Origin: a virus
IMG/VR virus record: IMGVR_UViG_3300020084_000044
Span: 1 to 35,318 of that record
Reading direction: 5' to 3' (one strand)
DNA length: 35,318 nucleotides
Below, in pieces: positions 18,223-27,746 of this stretch (within the stretch, counting starts at the first letter, position 1; each line of letters starts with the position of its first letter). The position numbers and the translations under genes are program-made. Below the pieces are notes generated by a model that had not been told where the DNA came from, searched no databases, and saw only the letters and a program-made list of their open reading frames with translations.

Positions 18223-20184
18223 ATGAATACTCCAAATACAAATAAAAATATTGCAGTATACAACAATCAATCTCTTGATAGTTTTTCAGATACAATTATT
18301 TCGTTTGAATACTCTAGATATAACCCTGTAACAACCCCAACAGGTGGTATTGCTGTAATTTTCTTTGATAGTATTATAGATATGCCTCGGGGAGGCGGCC
18401 CGGGGAGTTGCTTAGGTTATCTGTCATCTCCAATTATTACCGACAGATGTATGCTGGGTGGCTATAGAGGTCTTGCTGGTGCTATTTTAGGAATAGGTTT
18501 TGATTCGTCTGGACAATTTGCTCTAGAGCAAAACGGCATTACAGGGGTTTCACTATCGGCTTACAGAGCGGAGCCTACCATAGCTGTTAGAGGGGGGATT
18601 AATAAAAATTATGAATTGCTTTACAATTTATCAGACGATAAAAATATTAATAGTATTCCGGGTCTAGAAAATTTTACTATAGATAGACAAACACCTACTG
18701 ATTCTGAAGAAAATTATCGAGCAGTTAGAATAATTGTTGCAAAACAGTTTAGCGAAATTACAGTACAATTAAAAGACAATATCAAAGACCCTAATTTTAC
18801 TACAGCTTTCAAACTCACTTTACCAGATATTCGAAGAACAGCTTTTAAGGTAGGTTTAACTCATACGACTAATGATCCGGATACAAAGTTTTTAATAAAA
18901 AACTTTAATGTAGCAGGGTTTCCCGGAACAGTGGAATATACAGATTTAATTACCGGGTGTCAGCAACATATTATAATTGATGATACACCTTCTGAAAGTA
19001 ATATGGCTATGGGTAAAGAATTTATCTCACTACCAGTGAACAAAAAATTAATTACATACACCACAGATTTAAATAAGTACAATCTAGAAAACATAGTTTA
19101 TACAGGAGCTGGAGTTAAGCTTTTAGGTCAAGATGGAGATACTGTAGTTGGTAGAATCAACAACACATCAGATGTTGTGGTGTATGAATTTTTGGGCCAA
19201 AAACTTGCTCGAGCAAATGTTATTAAAACACCAGATAATACTGAGGCCTCGGCAGCAGATGTTGATGGAGACACGTTAGTAATTTGTACTAAGTCAAACG
19301 AATTCTTGGGTACACCTGGTGGTGTATTCATTTATAAGTATATCTCTGAAAGTACTGACCCAACTTTAATAGGTGCCTGGGTGTTATATCAAACAATATT
19401 ATCAACTGCTGTTTTATCTGGAGCTGGATTAGGAACCTCAGCCCAGCTTTATGGAGAAAATTTATTGGTAGGAAATAGTAATGAATGGATACACGCCTTT
19501 CAAAGAAACCCCAGCAATGCTTGGGAGTTAAGTCAAACGATATACTCACCTGCATCAGGCATTAGTAGATTCGGTACTTCTATGAGCTTGTATGAAAGGG
19601 ATTTAGTAGTTGGGGCACCTTATGCAAATAGACAAACTTATTCTACCTTAGGGCAAGGAGAAGTTTTTCATTTTTATCTTTCTCAAACTAGTAATAGCTG
19701 GAACTATATAATGGCGCTTGGAGATTTTTACGCATTAAACACAGTAGCAGGTAATTTCGGTAGCGACGTAAAGCTTTACAAAAATCTTTGCGTTGTAGGT
19801 TCGCCTGGAGAAGCTTACATAGAGCAGGGGCAACCATATGAATCTCCTAATGTAGGGCGGGTATATATTTTCAACAAAACAACAAACGGATTATTTACCC
19901 AAGGAACTGTTTTAGCACCGTTATCAACCTTTAGAGAGAAATATACGTTTTTTGGTAGTTCAGTTAACGTTTATGAAAATTTTGTCTCTGTTATATCGCC
20001 TTTTACACCTAGGAAAGGATTTGGCTATCTAAGTATATATGATACAAGATGTCTATTTACTGTGCCTCCTACCCATCAAGCTGTACCGGATTGCTCTATT
20101 GGCTTGATCGACAGAGGCGGCTATGTAATAGACCTATTAAACAATACCTACATGCAGAATCTTAGCTGCGTACTAAATCCATGA
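18223..20184 (+). CDS. Tail protein with L-type lectin-like domain and FG-GAP-type propeller
   Basis: In this 653-residue protein, residues 1-245 look like a legume/L-type lectin fold. GGIAVIFFDS is followed by GGGPGSCLGYL, GAILGIGFDSSGQFAL and ITVQLKD, and the domain closes with KVGLTHTTNDPDTKFLIKNF. Residues 255-640 are repeats of FG-GAP/integrin-alpha style: GLGTSAQLYGENLLVGNS, RFGTSMSLYERDLVVGAPYA, NFGSDVKLYKNLCVVGSPGE and FFGSSVNVYENFVSVISPF. In each, 'FG.S..~Y...lvVG.P' is followed by a 'G.v..F' strand. Both parts suggest binding to glycans or cell-surface ligands. It lies in the fibre cluster between gp6 and gp13 and is coupled to the next gene by ATGA overlap. Confidence 0.75.
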   Translation: MNTPNTNKNIAVYNNQSLDSFSDTIISFEYSRYNPVTTPTGGIAVIFFDSIIDMPRGGGPGSCLGYLSSPIITDRCMLGGYRGLAGAILGIGFDSSGQFALEQNGITGVSLSAYRAEPTIAVRGGINKNYELLYNLSDDKNINSIPGLENFTIDRQTPTDSEENYRAVRIIVAKQFSEITVQLKDNIKDPNFTTAFKLTLPDIRRTAFKVGLTHTTNDPDTKFLIKNFNVAGFPGTVEYTDLITGCQQHIIIDDTPSESNMAMGKEFISLPVNKKLITYTTDLNKYNLENIVYTGAGVKLLGQDGDTVVGRINNTSDVVVYEFLGQKLARANVIKTPDNTEASAADVDGDTLVICTKSNEFLGTPGGVFIYKYISESTDPTLIGAWVLYQTILSTAVLSGAGLGTSAQLYGENLLVGNSNEWIHAFQRNPSNAWELSQTIYSPASGISRFGTSMSLYERDLVVGAPYANRQTYSTLGQGEVFHFYLSQTSNSWNYIMALGDFYALNTVAGNFGSDVKLYKNLCVVGSPGEAYIEQGQPYESPNVGRVYIFNKTTNGLFTQGTVLAPLSTFREKYTFFGSSVNVYENFVSVISPFTPRKGFGYLSIYDTRCLFTVPPTHQAVPDCSIGLIDRGGYVIDLLNNTYMQNLSCVLNP

Positions 20185-21728
20185 ACATTTATTTAACATC
20201 ACAACCCTTATCCTCAATTGCGTATTGCTTTTATTTAGACCACTATATTTTTAGTGATCCTGTAAGTGGGGTAAATATATTCTACCCTCTTACTGCATTT
20301 GGAGGAGAGTTTAATGTGGGCAATTTGCTAGCGGCTTCAGAGGATTTTTCTAGTTCTTACTGGTTCAAAGATAATATAGAAGTTTTTAGTGATACTTCTT
20401 TAACACCTTATTCGGTAGTTCAGCTTCCTGTAGCAGATAGGGTGCAGGACTCTGGTACCGGCACTCATAGTTTATGCCAGCTTACTGATGCGTTTATCTT
20501 AAGTACTAATCAAGACTATACTTTCTCTTGTTTTGCAAGCGGTAATAGTAGGCAATATTTAGGTCTGTACGTAACAGGTGGGGGCACTGGTAGGGTAGGA
20601 GCCACCTATGACTTGTTTTCTGGCTCTACACAAACAACCGGTTCAAGCGGCAGTAACTATACCGTATTAGGATCAACGGTAAGCGCTATTGGTCAAGGGT
20701 GGAGCTTGTATAACATGGCATTTAGAGTCGGTGCAAACACCCCTCACGTTGCCCATCTTGTACATAGACAGTCTGCTTGGGCTGGTGGTACTACAGATTT
20801 AAAAGAATCTTATTCTTCCAATGTTGGTACTAGTGCCTATTATTCACTACTCTGGGGAGCACAAATTAGAAAAGGTAATTTTTCTGCTTCAAATAATACG
20901 TATCCTGTAATTCAAAGATCTTCATACTCTACATCTATATCTGGTGGGCCATTTAACGACGTCTGCTTTCAAGATTATTGCTATAAAAGTATCACCTTTG
21001 ACCCGATTAAGCTGTATTGTGTAACCACGGTTAATTATATACTTTCTGGAATTGATGAAAATGATGCTAATGTTATAGAGGTTGTTTATGACTTCGGGGA
21101 TAATACTCCTTTTGCAGAATACTCCTATAAACGGGAAAACGGAACCAATGTATCGCCTATATTAACCCCTGTGAGCCATACATACTATCCAGATAATACA
21201 ACAGCAAAAACATACACACCTTCTATCAGCGTAATAAGAAGTGATTGCTGTATAAACAGCTACTACCTTACATTATGCACCTTTAAATGTAGTATCTTAG
21301 ACATATATGAAGATGTAATTTTACATAATGCTCAGCAATCTGCTGATTTTAATGTTGTATTGACTTTAGAAAAGACAAATACACGTCAACTCTTTAAAAA
21401 TGCATTGGATCTTTCTAATATCGTGTTTGCGGTTCCCTTACTCTCATCACTGCCTAATTTAGTTGAGCCAGTACCACCAGCGCTTAATAAACCACAACCC
21501 GAACCTTTACCACCACCGGATATAGTCCCGCCAGTCAATAACAATCCAGTTGTCCCCCCGGAAAGGGCATACTACTACAAAGAAGGTAAAGGGGTTGATT
21601 TGGCCCCCGATTTCTTAAGAATTGTTCCTTCTGAGGATATAATATCAGCAGAAACAAGTGGATTAACTTTAAGTGGTGATGGCCCACCTTACTTGCCTTC
21701 AGAAGGCGTAGACATTCAAATAACGTAA
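20181..21728 (+). CDS. Tail protein with carbohydrate-binding-like module, PKD domain and Pro-rich C-terminal linker
   Basis: In this 515-residue protein, residues about 45-245 form a phage fibre binding module: NLLAASEDFSSSYWFKDNIE, then YTFSCFASGNSRQYLGLYV, GQGWSLYNMAF and LLWGAQIRKGNFSASNNTYP. This matches the 'NLL..S..f....W / YT.S.f.K / W~~GaQle.G' plan seen in tail fibres. Residues 265-370 hold a PKD-like domain (VVYDFGDNTPFAEYSY, SHTYYPD) with several Cys. A Pro-rich linker follows (about 420-460). The last 46 residues (GKGVDLAPDFLRI ... PPYLPSEGVDIQIT) resemble the C-termini of the proteins ending at 26984 and 29938. A host-contact fibre or decoration protein is likely. Confidence 0.7.
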   Translation: MNIYLTSQPLSSIAYCFYLDHYIFSDPVSGVNIFYPLTAFGGEFNVGNLLAASEDFSSSYWFKDNIEVFSDTSLTPYSVVQLPVADRVQDSGTGTHSLCQLTDAFILSTNQDYTFSCFASGNSRQYLGLYVTGGGTGRVGATYDLFSGSTQTTGSSGSNYTVLGSTVSAIGQGWSLYNMAFRVGANTPHVAHLVHRQSAWAGGTTDLKESYSSNVGTSAYYSLLWGAQIRKGNFSASNNTYPVIQRSSYSTSISGGPFNDVCFQDYCYKSITFDPIKLYCVTTVNYILSGIDENDANVIEVVYDFGDNTPFAEYSYKRENGTNVSPILTPVSHTYYPDNTTAKTYTPSISVIRSDCCINSYYLTLCTFKCSILDIYEDVILHNAQQSADFNVVLTLEKTNTRQLFKNALDLSNIVFAVPLLSSLPNLVEPVPPALNKPQPEPLPPPDIVPPVNNNPVVPPERAYYYKEGKGVDLAPDFLRIVPSEDIISAETSGLTLSGDGPPYLPSEGVDIQIT

Positions 21729-21732
21729 TACG

Positions 21733-21740
21733 GATAAATA
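21733..21740 (+). promoter_or_regulatory. Late promoter box GATAAATA before the LamG/propeller gene
   Basis: NATAAATA is followed by TTTT and the ATG at 21745. It lies in the 16-bp gap after the previous stop. The spacing of 4 nt repeats the near-leaderless arrangement seen elsewhere. Confidence 0.6.
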
Positions 21741-21744
21741 TTTT

Positions 21745-24700
21745 ATGCTAACAAGTTTTATAACCAATGATAATTTTAGACCGCTAAGCGCTTCATATCT
21801 ATATGATAATCAAGTAGATTTTCTTAATAATCGAATTGGTATAGACGGTAATCTGACAACGTTCTTTTCACCTATTTTAAAAGAAACATTAGATTTTCAA
21901 AACAATAATTACAGTTATCTACATCTTACAAAGTCTTTAAAACTTTCAGAAATAACAGATTTTACAACACCCGATAATAGAGAAAAAACTTTATTTTGTG
22001 CTATAAGAAATAACGAGGGTAAGTTTTTAAAAGCAGTAATTGATCCATCCATTCCATCAACCACTATACCCATTCAAATGACACAAGGTTTTTTTGAGCA
22101 AGACATTACTAAATTAGACAATGAATGTTTTTTTGAAATAGACTTAACAAACCCATACAAAACAACAGTAGGCCATTTGTACAAAAACAAACTATATTAT
22201 CTCTGCTATAATACATTTAATTATTCTTTAAGGTTTTTAAATGAAGATAATTTTTCTGGAGGTCTAGAGAATACAAAATACTTTTTTTTCTCTTATGATG
22301 ACAAGACTAATCTTTTGACACTTCAAACAAGAATTAATAATCTACCTTATTACACTTTGTATGATACTTCTTCACTAACATTAATAGTATCTGGAGCTAC
22401 AGAAATGCAATTTGATAATGAAAAAAGATTTTTTTCAGTAAAATCAGTTGAATTGCCTTTACCGGTTGAAATTACTAATGAATGGGGCAGTTATGAACAA
22501 TCTTTTAATCAAAATAATTTAAGATTAAATCAAGAAAAAAGTTATTTCAATATTGAAAATAATTTCTTAATTCACAGTGAATATGATAATCTAGCTGGGA
22601 CCGCGCTAAAAACTAATGTTTTGACTTTAAAGAATCAACTCAACACAAAACATGCCCAGGGAAGGGGTAATGTCTTTTTGAGCGAAAATGACACTTTATA
22701 CCGAAATTACAATGCAATTTTTTCTGGTCGTAGGCAAGAAGAAGGTTATCAAAAGCTTCATCTTCAATATGATAGTTATTCTACCCCCTATGAGTTTAAA
22801 CCCGGTAAAACTACATGGTTTCATACCCCACAAAGCATGTATCCTTTTAAAAGATTAAATTTAAAATCGTCTAAATTGATTCAAGCTGGAGCTATTGCTG
22901 GTGATCACCCGTTAAGAAGTGATAAAATTTTTAAGAAATTAGCAAATTATAAGTCGTCTTCAAACCAAGGTGATTCAAGTGGGGAGCAAACCGGGCAATG
23001 GCTATGCAGCTGGTTGTCCGGTGGAGAAAACATACTTATAAAACCTGTTTGGGTTGATAGATTTTATAATCCAAAGCTCGTTACACCTTTTCAAGCGCTT
23101 TCTGCAACGGATGGTAATGTAACATATATTACTACGTTTGAGTGCTTAAATTTACCTTACGAAATTGTAGATGTACCGACTAATATGACGTTCGAACCAG
23201 GGTGCTTGTATGCTTATTCTCACATAGGAAAGGTTGATATCGAACACAACATTAATTCATTAAATAAATTTCTTCAAATTAAAAATTTTAATACGTTTTC
23301 TACCTGGAACGGTGCTAATTTAGATCCAGAAAAAGATTTGGACGGTAAAAATATCTATTCATTTAATGGGGAAAATGTAGCATCTTTTGATGTTAAAAAT
23401 ATTAATTTTGGTGGTAATAAATTTACCTTGTCTTTTTGGGGCTATAGTGAAGATTGGACATCACCTAAAGGTTATCAACTGTTAGGTAATTATAACGATT
23501 ACGGGTTTGGGTTTTTCAATTACAACACTGTGACGCCATTTATTTTTGTTAATAATCGCGGAGTCCTTAACATGTACAACACGGATAGTCAGTTGATAGA
23601 TATTTTCGATGCATCACAAAGAGCGTTCGGAAATATTCAATATGTGTTAAGACGTGACCCCTTAAATTCGTTTCACGCGATTACCAATTCTCAATGGGTG
23701 GTAGAGTTTGATTTACGGGAAACTATAATTGATGCTACTTCAGCCCTATTTAGCCCAGTAAACTCTATCATTCACGCATCTAATGATGAGGCAAGGGGGT
23801 ACATTCTGTATTCTGACAGAAGTTTAAGTGCTATTGATTTAACGTCAAATTTATTATCACCAGTATCTGCAGAAGTTGTTATAGGTAACAAAAACACAGC
23901 AAGAGAAGTACATCGACTGAGTGACGGTAGAGTAGCCGTAGTAGATGGTACAAGGGGAATAGTTAGATCTAATAGGCTGTATTTTCTTAGTGCGGGAATA
24001 GTTATGACATACGATACAGTGACTAACAGATTGTCCACAGTGATCGGTTCGCGCGGAGCTTTTAGTTTCTTTAATATTGACGGTGATAATTACCTGTGGG
24101 CAGGAGATGCAAATGCTATTGCAAAATTTGCTCCATCACAAGAAGCTCTCTTTACTGTCTCTTTAACTGCAGATAGACAGTTTACTACATCGAGACTTGC
24201 AATACAAGATGTATCGTTTATTGAAACGTTTGAAAATGGTGATCTAATAAAATCAGTTCTTCTTACAGCTAGCGGTTCAGACACAACTAATGCACTATTA
24301 ATGACATTAACACCTGAAGGAGTTTTAAATAATACTACTAGAGTTAATGTACAAGGCAATTATCAATTTGCAGATGCTACTAATCATAGATTTAATTACA
24401 ATTATCTAGTTAATAGGCATGGTAATGGTAATTACACATTTAAAACCAGATTGTATAATCCATTCAATAATGAGGATATAGTTATACCTTCAACCACTGT
24501 GGACGCATCTGACTTAGATAATGGCCCACATCATTTTTCCTTGGTGATGAATGCTCCGGAAGGATATATGAAATGTTATCTTGATGGAGAGCTTTATTCA
24601 ACCTCTACTTTTCCTGCTAATAAATTTAATCTCACCCCTTTAATAACAAATAATATATTTGCAGGTGCAACACCATTTTATAACGGCCTTCTCTTAAGTG

Positions 24701-25143
24701 ATCTTTTAGATAAAAATAAAACTAGAAAGACTAGTTACTTTGTTAAAGATTTTAAAATTCAGAACCTTTATTTACATTCTACGGATTTAAGATATTTTGA
24801 TATAGGTATGTTGTATAAAGAAAAGTTTATTCCTAATTCATTAACTTTTGATATACCCAGTGGTCGCCGAAATTATTTTGACGTTGTTTCGAGATATTTC
24901 AAACAGAGCGTACCGGGGGCTAAGAGCCCATTATACAACATATATATCAATGATAATGTTTTAAGTCCTGAAAGTAGATCTAAGTTAGGTGTGGCAATAA
25001 TTAATACAATCAAAAACATTACACCCGCATACTCAAAACTTAATTCTTTAAACTGGGTTACAACCCTACCGAGCCAGAGTGCAGAGTACATTCAACCGTA
25101 TTTCCCAGGTAATACTTTAACCAATACAACCCAAAAATCATGA
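21745..25143 (+). CDS. Large tail protein with LamG-like domain split by a beta-propeller
   Basis: This is a 1132-residue protein. The first 480 residues are beta-rich and unrecognised, except for GQWLCSWLSGGENILIKPVW, a pattern I associate with large phage tail proteins. Residues about 540-625 read like the first half of a LamG/concanavalin domain (NIYSFNGENVASF, NKFTLSFWGYSEDW). Residues 630-870 carry propeller-like repeats (NIQYVLRRDPLNSFHAITNS, EVHRLSDGRVAVVDGTRGIV, FFNIDGDNYLWAGDANAIAK). Residues about 890-1015 then look like the second LamG half (GPHHFSLVMNAPEGYMKCYL with DGELYS, and a closing KDFKIQNLYLHSTDL). The C-terminal 115 residues are mixed helix/strand. It ends with ATGA coupling to the next gene. 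A host-binding or baseplate-arm role is inferred. Confidence 0.7.
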   Translation: MLTSFITNDNFRPLSASYLYDNQVDFLNNRIGIDGNLTTFFSPILKETLDFQNNNYSYLHLTKSLKLSEITDFTTPDNREKTLFCAIRNNEGKFLKAVIDPSIPSTTIPIQMTQGFFEQDITKLDNECFFEIDLTNPYKTTVGHLYKNKLYYLCYNTFNYSLRFLNEDNFSGGLENTKYFFFSYDDKTNLLTLQTRINNLPYYTLYDTSSLTLIVSGATEMQFDNEKRFFSVKSVELPLPVEITNEWGSYEQSFNQNNLRLNQEKSYFNIENNFLIHSEYDNLAGTALKTNVLTLKNQLNTKHAQGRGNVFLSENDTLYRNYNAIFSGRRQEEGYQKLHLQYDSYSTPYEFKPGKTTWFHTPQSMYPFKRLNLKSSKLIQAGAIAGDHPLRSDKIFKKLANYKSSSNQGDSSGEQTGQWLCSWLSGGENILIKPVWVDRFYNPKLVTPFQALSATDGNVTYITTFECLNLPYEIVDVPTNMTFEPGCLYAYSHIGKVDIEHNINSLNKFLQIKNFNTFSTWNGANLDPEKDLDGKNIYSFNGENVASFDVKNINFGGNKFTLSFWGYSEDWTSPKGYQLLGNYNDYGFGFFNYNTVTPFIFVNNRGVLNMYNTDSQLIDIFDASQRAFGNIQYVLRRDPLNSFHAITNSQWVVEFDLRETIIDATSALFSPVNSIIHASNDEARGYILYSDRSLSAIDLTSNLLSPVSAEVVIGNKNTAREVHRLSDGRVAVVDGTRGIVRSNRLYFLSAGIVMTYDTVTNRLSTVIGSRGAFSFFNIDGDNYLWAGDANAIAKFAPSQEALFTVSLTADRQFTTSRLAIQDVSFIETFENGDLIKSVLLTASGSDTTNALLMTLTPEGVLNNTTRVNVQGNYQFADATNHRFNYNYLVNRHGNGNYTFKTRLYNPFNNEDIVIPSTTVDASDLDNGPHHFSLVMNAPEGYMKCYLDGELYSTSTFPANKFNLTPLITNNIFAGATPFYNGLLLSDLLDKNKTRKTSYFVKDFKIQNLYLHSTDLRYFDIGMLYKEKFIPNSLTFDIPSGRRNYFDVVSRYFKQSVPGAKSPLYNIYINDNVLSPESRSKLGVAIINTIKNITPAYSKLNSLNWVTTLPSQSAEYIQPYFPGNTLTNTTQKS

Positions 25144-26984
25144 ATACTATAAGTACAGAGTTTTCTAAGTTTAATTTAATATACGATAGAGCTGTAACAG
25201 ATGTATATCAGTTGCCATACTCTTATGAACAAATAGAAATACAGCCAAATGAACTCGCTGTAGCAAATACACTTAATATAAAGCTTAGATATTTGTATGA
25301 AAACTTTCTTTATCTTTACGGTTTGTGTAACGTCGCAAATTTTGATATACCTACTACTTACTCTGGCTGGTTTGGTATTTCTGGAAATTATTCTTTGTCT
25401 GCAGAATGGTTAGAATTTAAATTATTTTCTAATACAACCCCTGTATCTACAGGTCAAACATTTGTAAGCGGTGGAGACGGATTTAAAGGTATGGCAAATA
25501 GCTATTTAGGTATAGGGTATATATCACCCAGATTTGGTTACCCTATTCTAGCAACAGCAAACAAAAACATAATAACTATATTTGGTTTTGATAAAGGCAG
25601 CTATAATATAAGTGTCAACGTAAGAGAGGCTACTCTCACACAGTCTATCATTGACCCTCTATCTGGCTCATTACCGTTTCTTAACATTACAGATATAGAG
25701 TTAAATAAACAAAATGACGTTTTATACGTTGCTGATGGCACTCTTAACAATATATATAGTTACGATTTAAGCGATACTTTACTTCTTAGAACTGGAAAAA
25801 TGTTTTTATTAGACTTTGTGGGCGGCAAAGGCAATATAACAGATAATAGTAAATTTGATGGTCTTAATAAAATCGCATTCGGTGATAACGTATTGTTTGC
25901 TGAAGACACTAACAATAAGTGTATTAAATGCTTTGATAAAGATTTTAACTGGATCAGTACAACATCCCTAGCAACTTTATTTAACGAAGTTACCAGCTTT
26001 AATGCTCTTAACTATAATGAGCGGACAAATCAACTTTTCGCGTGTGGTAAGAGAAAAGTATATGTACTTGATTTGGTAGATAATCAGCCCAAACTTACTA
26101 ACGCCTACAGCCTATCCGGTCTTATTATTAATCCAGATGAAATTGTAGATATAAAATTTGCAGATTACAACAAAGATATCGTTTATATTTTAACAAAAAA
26201 CCTTCTTATAAAGAAATGGGCGACTAAACTCAATGAAACAATTGGTGTATATCCGTCTTCTAAGTTAAGCAATACAACAGAATTTAAATGGATTGCAAAT
26301 ATTGCTAATAAAAGTCTTTCAGCTGATAACCTATTAGTGTATAATACCTCGTTAAATAGACCATCAGTTTTATCTGGTAGCAACATTGCTTTTTTTGAAG
26401 ATAATTTAGATTTAGTCTCTTTACTTAGAAATACTGATTTTCAAATTTACGACTTTAATGATATTGTCTTAAATAAAAATGAATATAATCAAGCATGGAT
26501 TTATAATAAATCATTTAAAAAGCTTTTTTATAATTTATCGCTGTTAAAAACCAATATTGGTTACAGATTTTACGAAGGTAGAACTGTAGAACAACTATTA
26601 TCATATGTTGAAAGGCAGTACAATAATGCCTTTATTGATGATCCAGATCTCGATACGAACACTTTTGCTAATGTCTGTATAAACGAAAACTTTCAATCGT
26701 CTACTATTAATAGAAACTTAAGAAAACTCTACGACCTAGAATACTATCTATTAACTTCTGTTGTTAATCAAGATAACATTAGAACTAATTTGTTGCCAAG
26801 AACAAGACCCGGGAATAATGCTATATTTGACTTTATTATCTATAATCAGGGATTTGGGGTGTCTGTTGTACCTGATAATATTAAGATGTATAGTAATACG
26901 GACGGATTTATATCACCAGACAATTCTGTTAATATAGACAACTTATCACCTTATCTCAGTGGAGCAGGCATAATTATTATATAA
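25140..26984 (+). CDS. Tail protein with NHL-like beta-propeller and shared C-terminal module
   Basis: This is a 614-residue protein. A helical start (about 30-60, ELAVANTLNIKLRYLYENFL) leads into a propeller-like region at about 90-420. Its repeats are of the form ITDIELNKQNDVLYVADGTL, LNKIAFGDNVLFAEDTNNKC and FNALNYNERTNQLFACGKRK. A helical section follows (KLFYNLSLLKTNIGYRFYEG). The final part (GFGVSVVPDNIKMY ... SPYLSGAGIIII) belongs to a module shared with the proteins ending at 21728 and 29938. There is no catalytic motif. By position it is part of the fibre or baseplate arm set. The spacing of 6 nt to the next gene holds a weak AAGGA. Confidence 0.7.
   Translation: MNTISTEFSKFNLIYDRAVTDVYQLPYSYEQIEIQPNELAVANTLNIKLRYLYENFLYLYGLCNVANFDIPTTYSGWFGISGNYSLSAEWLEFKLFSNTTPVSTGQTFVSGGDGFKGMANSYLGIGYISPRFGYPILATANKNIITIFGFDKGSYNISVNVREATLTQSIIDPLSGSLPFLNITDIELNKQNDVLYVADGTLNNIYSYDLSDTLLLRTGKMFLLDFVGGKGNITDNSKFDGLNKIAFGDNVLFAEDTNNKCIKCFDKDFNWISTTSLATLFNEVTSFNALNYNERTNQLFACGKRKVYVLDLVDNQPKLTNAYSLSGLIINPDEIVDIKFADYNKDIVYILTKNLLIKKWATKLNETIGVYPSSKLSNTTEFKWIANIANKSLSADNLLVYNTSLNRPSVLSGSNIAFFEDNLDLVSLLRNTDFQIYDFNDIVLNKNEYNQAWIYNKSFKKLFYNLSLLKTNIGYRFYEGRTVEQLLSYVERQYNNAFIDDPDLDTNTFANVCINENFQSSTINRNLRKLYDLEYYLLTSVVNQDNIRTNLLPRTRPGNNAIFDFIIYNQGFGVSVVPDNIKMYSNTDGFISPDNSVNIDNLSPYLSGAGIIII
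26967..26983 (+). repeat. 17-nt direct repeat, copy 1, at a tail gene 3' end
   Basis: This 17-nt stretch (GGCATAATTATTATATA) is identical to 29909-29925. Both copies encode the GIIII ending of their gene's C-terminal module. Confidence 0.8.
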
Positions 26985-26990
26985 GGATAT

Positions 26991-27746
26991 ATGGCAGGAA
27001 CCTTTAAATTTCATAGTAAACTACATAGAGATAGTCACCATACTTCAAATGCGGGCGGTTCGCCTGATGCCGCATTAGATCCTATTGCATCGCAAAATTT
27101 ACCTTTTGCTGGTATATTTTATAATGAGTTAACAGATAATACAAGATCTTTTAGTATAAAGACAAATAGCCTTGAATGGTGGTCGACCTACATTACGGTG
27201 CGGTCCTTATCTTCAAATTGGAATAATACTGCCTCTCTTTATTCAACAGTAAACTCCCTATCTAATGATTGGAACGATGGAGCAAGAGGAGCTACATCAT
27301 TTAGACCTAATAGCGCAGGGTATGCCTCAGTATACACTACTGTAGCTACTTACAGTGCTGAATGGAATGCGCCTTTTATTATGTTTAGAAATTTAGTTCA
27401 AGAATATACCGCTTCAAAGACGTTTAGCGGTACTGTAATTACTAATACCCCGGGCTTAAGTACCGTCCCATGGGATTTGGATTATAATCAATCAACTTTC
27501 TTGACATTAATTCAAGACCTACAATTAGAAAATCCAATTAATATGAAACGAGGCGGTACATATTGTGTGACCGTAATACAAAACAATGTAGGTGGGTGGG
27601 ATTTGAAATTTGGAACATCTTACAGATTTAATGGTACGCCAGAACGACAATTTTTAATAGACACAGGCCCCCGTCGCCGCTCAGTTATTACATTTGTAAG
27701 TGATGGTACGCTAATGTACGGTGACATAACAAAATTTAATGAATGA
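26991..27746 (+). CDS. Short tail-fibre-like protein (paralogue of the next gene)
   Basis: This is a 251-residue protein. The N-terminus (FHSKLHRDSHHTSNAGGSPD, then DPIASQNLPFAGIFYN) is clearly related to that of the next gene. Residues 58-125 hold three short repeats of the type 'Y.TV.s.S..Wn' (TVRSLSSNWN, TVNSLSNDWN, TVATYSAEWN), a common phage fibre shaft pattern. The C-terminus (NMKRGGTYCVTVIQNNVGGW, LKFGTSYRF, then TFVSDGTLMYG) is a fibre-tip beta domain widely seen in phages. There is no binding insertion, unlike the neighbour. It overlaps the next gene by ATGA. It may be a short fibre or an adaptor for the longer one. Confidence 0.75.
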   Translation: MAGTFKFHSKLHRDSHHTSNAGGSPDAALDPIASQNLPFAGIFYNELTDNTRSFSIKTNSLEWWSTYITVRSLSSNWNNTASLYSTVNSLSNDWNDGARGATSFRPNSAGYASVYTTVATYSAEWNAPFIMFRNLVQEYTASKTFSGTVITNTPGLSTVPWDLDYNQSTFLTLIQDLQLENPINMKRGGTYCVTVIQNNVGGWDLKFGTSYRFNGTPERQFLIDTGPRRRSVITFVSDGTLMYGDITKFNE

